Origin: Paracoccaceae bacterium
Lineage (GTDB): Bacteria > Pseudomonadota > Alphaproteobacteria > Rhodobacterales > Rhodobacteraceae
Reading direction: 5' to 3'
Assembly: GCA_007128995.1 (NCBI GenBank)
Contig: SKWJ01000284.1
Location: forward strand, 1-5,613
Length of the DNA: 5,613 nt
Of the stretch, positions 1-4,828 are shown one piece after another (position 1 is the stretch's first letter; every line of letters begins with the position of its first letter). The notes beneath the pieces were generated by a model. It worked only from the letters and a program-made list of their open reading frames with translations. It ran no database searches and was not told the DNA's origin. A program made the position numbers and the translations under genes.

Positions 1-1266
1 ATCCGTCCGCAAAATGCAGCTGAATCCATGGTCTGGTATCCATTGGTCTGGACATGGCCATTTTATGCCATCGGTGCGCTTTATGTCGTCGGTCCGGTGC
101 TGGGCTGGCTTATTGGGGGGCTGGCGCTTCTATCGCTGTACCTGGGGCCTGCGATCCGTCCGGATCTGCGCGCAACCGGCCCTGTGCCGGGGCTGGTCTG
201 GCTTTGGGCGGCGGGCATGGTTGCCATGCTGGTGGCGCTTTGGGTGGGGCATCTGGACTGGGGCTTTTCAACAGGCGCTATCATCAAATCCAGTATCGGC
301 TGGGCGAAGGGCTGGGCGCTGATCGTGATGTTCCTGCTGGCAGGTGCCGTGCTGCCCATTCGGCGGCAATTGCTGATCCGTGCGCAATCGGTGCTGGGGC
401 TGTGGACGCTGATCCTGACGCCCATTCTGATATTAGGCTATCTGGCAGGGCTGCCTGAGCAACTCTTTGTATCGCCCTTGCGCAAGGTGGGCGGACCGGG
501 GCCGGAATATTTCGGGGTCTACATCTTCACCTATGACCCTGCAAGCTGGACCCCGCGCTGGCAGTTTTTCGCGCCTTGGTCGCCCTTTGCAGCGCTACTG
601 GGTGTAATCATGGTGCTGTTCGCGCTGGAAGAAGATCACCGGGGCTGGAAAGCCGTGGCTATCGCCGCCGGGGTCGCCATGATCGTGCTGTCAAAGTCGC
701 GCATGGGGCTGGTAGGGCTGGTGGCCTGCACCATCATCCCGCGCCTGCTGCCGCTTCTACTCAAGGGCTGGGCCTGGACGCTGCTGGCGGGAATTGTAGC
801 CTCTATGGCGGTGCTGGGCACGGCGCTGATGAGCCAGATCGAAAGCGCCATCGCCGGATTTCGGGGCGCGCGCGCCGACAGCACCCGTGTGCGCGAGGCG
901 TTGCAGCGCATTGCCGCCGAGCGGTGGGAAACAGACGCCTATTGGTGGGGACATGGTACAGTACAACCAGGCCCGCACCTGGTCGAATACATGCCCATTG
1001 GCAGCCATCATACCTGGTGGGGGCTTCTGTTTGTCAAGGGAATGGTGGGTTTCATAGCCTATCTGGTTCCATTTGCAGTGCATGCCTTGCGCGTGACCTT
1101 TGACGCCGCATTGCACCCGCGTGGTCGGCTTCCGCTTGGTATCATCCTGACGATGCTTTTGCTAAGCTTTGGCGAAAATATCGAGATACAAGTCTATCTA
1201 CTCTGGCCTGCATTGTTGGCCTTGGGGATCCATCTGCGTGAAATGGCGGGAAAAGATTCCTTGTAG
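1..1266 (+). CDS. O-antigen ligase/polymerase family membrane protein (5' partial)
   Basis: Very hydrophobic protein, probably an inner-membrane enzyme that polymerises or ligates surface polysaccharide units carried on undecaprenyl-pyrophosphate (Wzy/WaaL superfamily). The frame is open to the left edge. The first ATG is at 28 and has no clear ribosome binding site, so the true start is probably upstream of the window. From that ATG there are 412 residues with about ten likely membrane segments. Wzy_C-type signatures are SKSRMG at residues 222-227, following a transmembrane segment, an Arg-rich amphipathic stretch (DSTRVREALQRIAAERW, about 284-300), then WGHG (307-310) and GSHHTWWG (325-332) before further membrane helices. 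A long loop (about 143-180) is the likely periplasmic region. It ends with TAG at 1264-1266. Family assignment is fairly sure. Whether it acts on O-antigen, capsule or exopolysaccharide cannot be decided, because the neighbouring polysaccharide genes would lie to the left. Confidence 0.82.
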   Translation: MRPQNAAESMVWYPLVWTWPFYAIGALYVVGPVLGWLIGGLALLSLYLGPAIRPDLRATGPVPGLVWLWAAGMVAMLVALWVGHLDWGFSTGAIIKSSIGWAKGWALIVMFLLAGAVLPIRRQLLIRAQSVLGLWTLILTPILILGYLAGLPEQLFVSPLRKVGGPGPEYFGVYIFTYDPASWTPRWQFFAPWSPFAALLGVIMVLFALEEDHRGWKAVAIAAGVAMIVLSKSRMGLVGLVACTIIPRLLPLLLKGWAWTLLAGIVASMAVLGTALMSQIESAIAGFRGARADSTRVREALQRIAAERWETDAYWWGHGTVQPGPHLVEYMPIGSHHTWWGLLFVKGMVGFIAYLVPFAVHALRVTFDAALHPRGRLPLGIILTMLLLSFGENIEIQVYLLWPALLALGIHLREMAGKDSL

Positions 1267-1665
1267 GCCGTCCCAAAGTGCGGAAATTTTTCGCGAGACA
1301 TGATGAACTGCGAAAGATTGGTGAATGAAACAATCGCGGGGCGATGATCGAGGGGCATGCGCGGCCGGCATGTGACAGTCCGGTTTCCAATCAAGCGGGG
1401 TACCGCCTGAAAACAAGAACAACTCTGAGGCGTTGCCACGCGGGCCCGTGGCGCCAAGCTTTTCCACTGAAACCCAGATCATGGGCGCTGATGTCAGACA
1501 GTCGTCTATGGCAACGCTTTTGGCCTCTGGCTGTTGATTGCCACTGAGCATTGACCCGGCAGCGGCCAAATCTGTCACCGAGAATTGGCTCATGTGCAAC
1601 CTTGCCCCGGCTTGAACCAGCTGGGAGCATATGGAGTGATCGACATGGGATTTTGAAGGTTGTCG

Positions 1666-1700
1666 GGACATGGCGCCCCGAGCAGATCCGGGCCATGTCC
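1666..1700. repeat. Perfect 9-bp inverted repeat, 17-nt spacer
   Basis: GGACATGGC at 1666-1674 is the exact reverse complement of GCCATGTCC at 1692-1700. No T-run follows, so it is not an intrinsic terminator. It lies about 190 bp upstream of the Lrp/AsnC-type gene and could be an operator, an RNA hairpin or a remnant of a mobile-element end. The arms are visible directly. Any function is speculative. Confidence 0.5.
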
Positions 1701-1804
1701 TGGATATACCTCGCGGGGAAAATTTGGAGAGTGACCGGGTCAGAGCACAACGACAATTTGACGCTGCTGCCCTTCAATGTGTCGCAAACCTTCTGTGTCG
1801 GAAA

Positions 1805-1847
1805 CCCGCGCTCCTATATCTTTGCGGGACCGACATCGTCCTTTTTT
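1805..1847 (+). terminator. Hairpin plus T-run, possible attenuator before the Lrp-type gene
   Basis: GGAC (1827-1830) pairs with GTCC (1838-1841) and is followed directly by six T (1842-1847), which resembles a weak intrinsic terminator. An alternative hairpin, CCCGC (1805-1809) with GCGGG (1824-1828), shares bases 1827-1828 with the terminator stem, so the two are mutually exclusive. The structure ends 41 nt before the regulator's ATG. It may be an attenuator for that gene or the terminator of a lost upstream transcript. The stems are short (4-5 bp), so chance is possible. Confidence 0.35.
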
Positions 1848-1888
1848 GAAGTGGCTCGCGTAAACGTTTGTCTGCGGGGTGGTGATAT

Positions 1889-2383
1889 ATGCGAGAACGA
1901 CAAGGGCTTGATCCGGCTGATATTCGTATCCTGTGCGCTGTCCAACATCATGGCCAGTTAAGCAAGACCAAGCTTGCCGAAATCGTGAATCTTTCCCCGA
2001 CGCCTTGTTGGGCGCGCCTGTCGCGGCTGCGCGCTGCGGGGTATATTCGTGGGTATCATGCAGATATCGCCTTGGACCGGGTTCTCGACACAACCCGTGT
2101 AGTTGTGACAGTTTCATTGAAATCTCATAGAAAACCCGACTTCGACAGGTTCGAAACCCATATCAGATCAGTGGATGAAATCATCAACTGTGTCGCCACC
2201 GGTGGCGGGCTTGACTATGTGATGACTGTGGTTACCCCCAGCCTTGCAACGTTTCAGGACGTGATGGAGGATTTGCTGGCGGCCGATCTGGCGATTGATC
2301 GCTACATGACCTATTTCGCCACGCGCCTGATCAAGGCAGAACAGCCCAATCTTGCCAAATTGGCCGCATATCGCAAGCGGTAG
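1889..2383 (+). CDS. Lrp/AsnC-family transcriptional regulator
   Basis: A 164-residue cytoplasmic DNA-binding regulator of the usual Lrp/AsnC length. The N-terminal winged helix-turn-helix occupies about residues 8-60, with the recognition region LAEIVNLSPTPCWARLSRL at 29-47 and the following GYIRGYHADI (51-60). The ligand-sensing RAM domain spans about 68-145 and includes the effector-pocket stretch CVATGGGLDYV (101-111). ATG 1889 is preceded by GGGGTGG (1876-1882), a serviceable ribosome binding site. The SPTPCW motif, the KSHRKPDFDRFE stretch and the IDRYMTY ending resemble the DoeX-type regulators of ectoine degradation, as I recall them. Its own terminator follows, then a methyltransferase gene on the same strand, which is its likely target. 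The effector is unknown. Family assignment is firm; the link to osmolyte use is inference. Confidence 0.93.
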   Translation: MRERQGLDPADIRILCAVQHHGQLSKTKLAEIVNLSPTPCWARLSRLRAAGYIRGYHADIALDRVLDTTRVVVTVSLKSHRKPDFDRFETHIRSVDEIINCVATGGGLDYVMTVVTPSLATFQDVMEDLLAADLAIDRYMTYFATRLIKAEQPNLAKLAAYRKR

Positions 2384-2389
2384 ACGCTC

Positions 2390-2410
2390 AGGTCCAAACG
2401 GACTTTTTTT
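2390..2410 (+). terminator. Intrinsic terminator after the Lrp-type gene
   Basis: GTCC at 2392-2395 pairs with GGAC at 2400-2403 around an AAAC loop. The stem can be extended by a G-T and an A-T pair (2390-2391 with 2404-2405). Seven T follow (2404-2410). It sits 6 nt after the regulator's stop codon, so the regulator is probably a single-gene transcript and the downstream methyltransferase has its own promoter between about 2411 and 2490. Confidence 0.7.
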
Positions 2411-2492
2411 GACCAAAACCAAGCCCAAGCAGTTTGGAATGGGGTCAGGTTTTAGCCCGCTCTCGCACGGCATGCACGTTATCTTTGGCCAC

Positions 2493-2505
2493 AGGAGGAA
2501 CCGTG
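2493..2505 (+). promoter_or_regulatory. Strong Shine-Dalgarno with an out-of-frame GTG
   Basis: AGGAGGAA (2493-2500) is the best ribosome binding site in the window. Its nearest start codon is GTG at 2503, which opens a different frame from the methyltransferase and runs to the TAG at 2707-2709. The spacing of 16 nt to the in-frame ATG at 2516 is too long for normal use. It may drive a leader peptide or translational coupling, or it may be a relic of an older start. Confidence 0.35.
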
Positions 2506-2545
2506 GCGCCGGGCAATGCCCAAGCCGCAGACAAGGGTGGAGAAA

Positions 2546-3718
2546 ATGAACACTATGCAAGACTTCGGGTTCGGAACACAGATCCGCAAATCGCCCTATT
2601 TCGACGCAACGGTACGCTGGGGCGCGCAAGGGTTTTCTGTTTACAATCATATGTATATCCCGCGCGACTTTGGCGATCCAGAGCAGAACTTCTGGAATCT
2701 CGTCAATAGTGCCATCCTGTGCGACGTGGGGGTCGAACGTCAGGTTGAAATCGCAGGACCAGATGCCGCGCGTTTCGTCCAGATGCTGACACCACGCGAT
2801 CTGTCGAAAATGGCAGTTGGTCAGTGCAAATACGTCCTGATCACCAATGCCGAGGGCGGCATCTTGAATGATCCGATCTTGCTGAAACTGGGTGAAAACC
2901 AGTTCTGGCTGTCGCTGGCTGACAGCGATATCCTGCTCTGGGCACAAGGTGTCGCGGTGCATTCCGGGATGCAGGTGTCCATTTCCGAGCCAGATGTCTC
3001 GCCGCTGCAGTTGCAAGGCCCAAAGTCAGGCGAGATTATGCAGGCTCTGTTCGGTGATGAGATACTGGACCTGCGCTATTACTGGTTCCGCGAAATGGAA
3101 CTGGACGGCATTCCCCTGATCGTCTCGCGCACGGGTTGGTCAAGCGAGTTGGGCTATGAGATATTTCTGCGCGACGGTGCCTATGGCGATGCTCTGTGGG
3201 AGCGGATCATGGCCGTTGGTATGGCGTTTGGCCTGAAGCCCGGCCATACCTCAAGCATTCGCCGGATCGAAGGGGGGATGCTGTCCTATCATGCAGATGC
3301 CGACATCCACACCAATCCGTTCGAACTGGGGCTTGATCGGCTTGTAAACCTTGACATGGAGGCTGATTTCATCGGCAAATTCGCCCTGCAACGCATCCGT
3401 GACAACGGCATCACGCGCAAACAGGTCGGCCTGATCATCGACAGCGACCCGTTGCCGGGGCCGAACACGAGTTTCTGGAAGATCAACCTTGACGGCAATG
3501 CCGTCGGCAGGGTGACATCGGCGATCTATTCGCCGCGACTGAAGAAAAACATCGCGCTTGCCATGGTCGCGATCGAGGCAGCCGAGCTTGGCACCAACCT
3601 GCAGGTCATCACGCATAGGGGCGAGACTACAGCGACTGTTGTGGAGTGTCCGTTTTTTGACCCGCGCAAAAGTATAGCCGCCACCGGCGCGGCTGACCCC
3701 GCCCAGATTTGGGCGTAA
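2546..3718 (+). CDS. DmdA/GcvT-like tetrahydrofolate-dependent methyltransferase (demethylase)
   Basis: Cytoplasmic enzyme of the glycine-cleavage T-protein fold, 390 residues from ATG 2546. These proteins move a methyl or methylene group from a small substrate to tetrahydrofolate. The closest family I recognise is DMSP demethylase (DmdA): VYNHM (32-36), ERQVEI (64-69), MLTPRDLSKMAVGQC (80-94), NDPILLKL (108-115, with the fold's acidic residue in NDP), FWLSLADSDILLWA (120-133), EPDVSPLQLQGPK (148-160) and RRIEGGMLSY (239-248). The C-terminal barrel domain has FIGKFAL (275-281) and GRVTSAIYSP (321-330). It departs from DmdA as I recall it in reading GWSSELGYEIF (197-207) where DmdA has a YSKQGGFEIY type, and SYHADADIHTNPFE where DmdA has SYGND, so the substrate may not be DMSP. 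ATG 2546 follows GGGTGGAG closely. An in-frame ATG at 2516 would add ten residues. An OsmC-like start follows 11 nt after the stop codon. Confidence 0.9.
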   Translation: MNTMQDFGFGTQIRKSPYFDATVRWGAQGFSVYNHMYIPRDFGDPEQNFWNLVNSAILCDVGVERQVEIAGPDAARFVQMLTPRDLSKMAVGQCKYVLITNAEGGILNDPILLKLGENQFWLSLADSDILLWAQGVAVHSGMQVSISEPDVSPLQLQGPKSGEIMQALFGDEILDLRYYWFREMELDGIPLIVSRTGWSSELGYEIFLRDGAYGDALWERIMAVGMAFGLKPGHTSSIRRIEGGMLSYHADADIHTNPFELGLDRLVNLDMEADFIGKFALQRIRDNGITRKQVGLIIDSDPLPGPNTSFWKINLDGNAVGRVTSAIYSPRLKKNIALAMVAIEAAELGTNLQVITHRGETTATVVECPFFDPRKSIAATGAADPAQIWA

Positions 3719-3724
3719 GAGGGG
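3717..3724 (+). promoter_or_regulatory. Ribosome binding site of the OsmC-like remnant
   Basis: AAGAGGGG overlaps the end of the methyltransferase stop codon (3716-3718) and lies 5 nt before ATG 3730. This fixes the start of the OsmC-like frame at 3730 rather than the earlier ATG at 3709. It also indicates co-transcription with the methyltransferase. Confidence 0.6.
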
Positions 3725-3849
3725 TATCAATGTCCGCCTTTGCGATCGAACTGCAATGGCAACGCGCAGAGCCTGCCCTTGAAACGGGAAAGTTCTTCAA
3801 CGCGCATGCCGTGACTTACAATAGCGGCCATGAATTGCGAGTAGACGCT

Positions 3850-3864
3850 GCCCCGGACCGGGGC
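3850..3864. repeat. 15-bp GC-rich palindrome at the OsmC break
   Basis: GCCCCGG at 3850-3856 and CCGGGGC at 3858-3864 are perfect reverse complements around a central A. The palindrome lies just before the point (about 3870) where OsmC similarity is lost. It may simply reflect GC-rich codons for AAPDRGG, but palindromes of this kind can also promote rearrangement. Confidence 0.4.
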
Positions 3865-4024
3865 GGCAACCTTTGCCCGTTCTGTGATGCGATTGATCTC
3901 ACGGATCAATCGCTGCACGCTTGAACCATACGCCTGCAGGATCGCGACAATCTGGTCTCCTGGGCTTAAGCCTTTCCACTTGGGCCACGGCTGCCTGCAA
4001 CCCGGTGAAGCATGACTTCCGCAT
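3865..4024 (-). pseudogene. Unrecognised, possibly frameshifted gene fragment
   Basis: Between the two truncated genes the minus strand shows coding-like patches in two frames. From ATG 4024 the frame reads MRKSCFTGLQAAVAQVERLK, with AAGG as a possible ribosome binding site about 12 nt upstream. At about 3966 a coding-like stretch continues in a different frame as SPGDQIVAILQAYGSSVQ and RLIREINRITERAK, up to the OsmC break. Joined by one frameshift, this would be a helical protein of about 55 residues, cut off at its 3' end. I do not recognise the family. It could equally be chance, since the plus strand here partly encodes the tail of the OsmC-like frame. Confidence 0.22.
3889..3913. repeat. 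Perfect 10-bp inverted repeat, 5-nt loop
   Basis: GCGATTGATC at 3889-3898 is the exact reverse complement of GATCAATCGC at 3904-3913. Three more pairs, GTG at 3884-3886 with CAC at 3916-3918, extend the stem after a two-base mismatch. It lies about 20 bp after the loss of OsmC similarity. No T-run follows on the plus strand. It could be a remnant of a mobile-element end, a hairpin that stabilises or ends the shortened transcript, or an accident. Confidence 0.45.
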
Positions 4025-4104
4025 GGTCTGTTCGCCTTGTTCTGACGAACGTTACAAGCACAAACTCTCTTTTTGAGTTGCACGATTGCTTGAGGGCGGA
4101 TCAA

Positions 4105-4320
4105 GCTGATCGGACATGGCGAAGGAAAAGGCCGTCACAATGGAATTGCCGACAGTGTTGTGGCTCCATGTGACATCAGCCTTGGGTGATATCCGCAGAT
4201 CAGTGCACCGCAGTGTGACTCCGCGCGGCCAACCGGGGCGCAGCATCATCCGTCGCGGACCCAGCGTCACAAGGGAAGGATACGATCAGGATCTTTGTGG
4301 ATGTTGAAGATATCAGTCAT
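4105..4320 (-). pseudogene. Decayed N-terminal part of a transglutaminase-like protein
   Basis: From ATG 4320 the frame reads MTDIFNIHK and reaches a stop codon at 4267-4269. In another frame, from about 4282 leftward, comes YPSLVTLGPRRMMLRPG, then CTDLRISPKADVTW and GNSIVTAFSFAMSDQL. This is the pattern of the bacterial transglutaminase-like N-terminal domain (LGP.R.MLRPR...ISP.A.V.W..D..GNS...A). One frameshift therefore lies near 4285. The catalytic core, which should follow over roughly 180 residues, is missing: similarity ends near 4110. ATG 4320 is 2 nt after the stop codon of the zinc-ribbon gene, so this was the next gene of that operon. The frameshift together with the lost 3' end makes it a pseudogene. 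Domain recognition is good; the exact left boundary is uncertain. Confidence 0.66.
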
Positions 4321-4322
4321 GC

Positions 4323-4517
4323 TCAGCGCTGACGCGTCCCGTCACCGCGCGCGGGCAGGGCAGATTTCCAGACCGACGTTCCCTTGCAGCGCGAACAGAT
4401 TCGTTCGCCAAAGCCTTCGCTGTGGAAAATGGCCTTGCAGCGAAGGCACGTCCGCACTGTCGGTACATCCCGCGGAGATCTGGAGAGATTGAGGTTTTCC
4501 GGAAAGGCGCTTGTCAT
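4323..4517 (-). CDS. Small four-cysteine zinc-ribbon protein
   Basis: A 64-residue protein. Residues 24-44 carry two CXXC knuckles, CLRC (24-27) and CSRC (41-44), separated by 13 residues that include FHSEGFGERI, a treble-clef/zinc-ribbon layout that should bind one zinc ion. The C-terminal tail is basic (KSALPARGDGTRQR). ATG 4517 overlaps the stop codon of the 104-aa gene as ATGA and has GAGGA at 4531-4527, 9 nt upstream, so this frame is chosen over the overlapping frame from 4533. I do not know its role. Small ribbons of this type can bind nucleic acid or a partner protein. It is co-transcribed with the transglutaminase-like gene and is followed at 2 nt by the truncated second transglutaminase-like gene. 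Confidence 0.72.
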   Translation of the reverse strand: MTSAFPENLNLSRSPRDVPTVRTCLRCKAIFHSEGFGERICSRCKGTSVWKSALPARGDGTRQR

Positions 4518-4828
4518 GGTGTGTGGTCCTCATATCGGGTCATACATTCAATATCATGAAGCACGCGCCGGATGAGGGTTTGTACCCGAATTTCCTGCGC
4601 TTCAGATGTCTTCGCGTAGCTCTCAATCAGAAAAATCGCTTTTGTGGCAATGTCCGGCCATCGATCAGAAGGACCAGCAAGCATCTGGGAATGCAGTAAC
4701 GCATCGTGCACAAGAGCCATGGCCAGAAGATCAGGCCCATAACTGAGGGATTGATTGCGTCGGAACTCGACAGCAATCTGATTGTCATGGCTGCGGCGTG
4801 TGTCCAGATTTACGGGCCTGTCAGTCAT
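4514..4828 (-). CDS. Conserved-looking hypothetical protein, 104 aa
   Basis: A 104-residue soluble protein starting at ATG 4828, which overlaps the stop codon of the transglutaminase-like gene (ATGA, 4825-4828). A start further upstream at 4858 would add ten residues inside that gene and is less likely. The sequence is probably mostly helical: SYGPDLLAMALVHDALLHSQ, then DRWPDIATKAIFLIESYAKT, then EAQEIRVQTLIRRVLHDIE. It has a single cysteine near the end and no signal peptide or membrane segment. I recognise no domain. It overlaps the zinc-ribbon gene at its 3' end by an ATGA junction, so it is the middle gene of a translationally coupled set. Evidence that it is real comes mainly from these overlaps and its continuous frame. 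Confidence 0.62.
   Translation of the reverse strand: MTDRPVNLDTRRSHDNQIAVEFRRNQSLSYGPDLLAMALVHDALLHSQMLAGPSDRWPDIATKAIFLIESYAKTSEAQEIRVQTLIRRVLHDIECMTRYEDHTP

Larger units (their letters stand above)
1267..1888. other. Long region without a convincing gene
   Basis: About 620 bp separate the polysaccharide gene from the Lrp-type regulator. Frames of 60-157 codons exist on both strands (for example + 1551-1961 and - 1198-1671). None gives a protein I recognise, none has a convincing ribosome binding site, and they overlap one another. The stretch may contain decayed coding sequence, but I cannot name any source. It holds a 9-bp inverted repeat (1666-1700) and a terminator-like structure (1805-1847), and presumably the promoter of the regulator. 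I see no clear -35/-10 pair and no obvious strong terminator directly after the polysaccharide gene. Confidence 0.55.
3730..3924 (+). pseudogene. Truncated OsmC-family protein (N-terminal fragment)
   Basis: The frame encodes 64 residues. Residues 3-47 match the start of OsmC-family hydroperoxide-handling proteins: FAIELQWQRAEPALETGKF followed by NAHAVTY, HELRVDAAPD and GGN, as in relatives that read IELSWQR...NRTH...GG...AS.AP...GN. Intact members are about 130-150 residues and carry two catalytic cysteines, the first in a downstream SSCHM-type motif. That part is absent here. After about 3870 the frame runs into unrelated sequence with a CPFC that is not the family motif, and stops at 3922-3924. 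The start and ribosome binding site are intact and 11 nt after the methyltransferase gene, so this was probably the second gene of that operon. It is almost certainly non-functional as a peroxidase. The alternative is a real 64-aa protein, which I find less likely. Confidence 0.65.

Noticed and set aside
1198..1671. 157-codon open frame on the minus strand in the gene-poor stretch
   Set aside because: No family match that I can see, and its 3' end runs into the polysaccharide gene. It could be decayed coding sequence, but the evidence is too thin to call.
1551..1961. 136-codon open frame on the plus strand upstream of and overlapping the Lrp-type gene
   Set aside because: No recognisable domain and no ribosome binding site, and it overlaps the firm regulator gene by over 70 bp in another frame.
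2168..3016. 282-codon open frame on the minus strand
   Set aside because: It runs antisense across the Lrp-type gene, its terminator and the methyltransferase, both firmly identified by motifs. Its translation shows no family pattern and is rich in Cys, His and Gln, as expected of a shadow frame.
3709..3729. Earlier in-frame ATG for the OsmC-like fragment
   Set aside because: It lies inside the methyltransferase gene without a ribosome binding site, while ATG 3730 has AAGAGGGG at the right distance and matches the family start.
3251..3730. 159-codon open frame on the minus strand
   Set aside because: It is antisense to conserved methyltransferase motifs such as RRIEGGMLSY and GRVTSAIYSP, and has no recognisable content.
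4342..4533. 63-codon minus-strand frame overlapping the zinc-ribbon gene
   Set aside because: The alternative frame from 4517 has paired CXXC motifs, a spaced ribosome binding site and an ATGA junction. This one has none of these.
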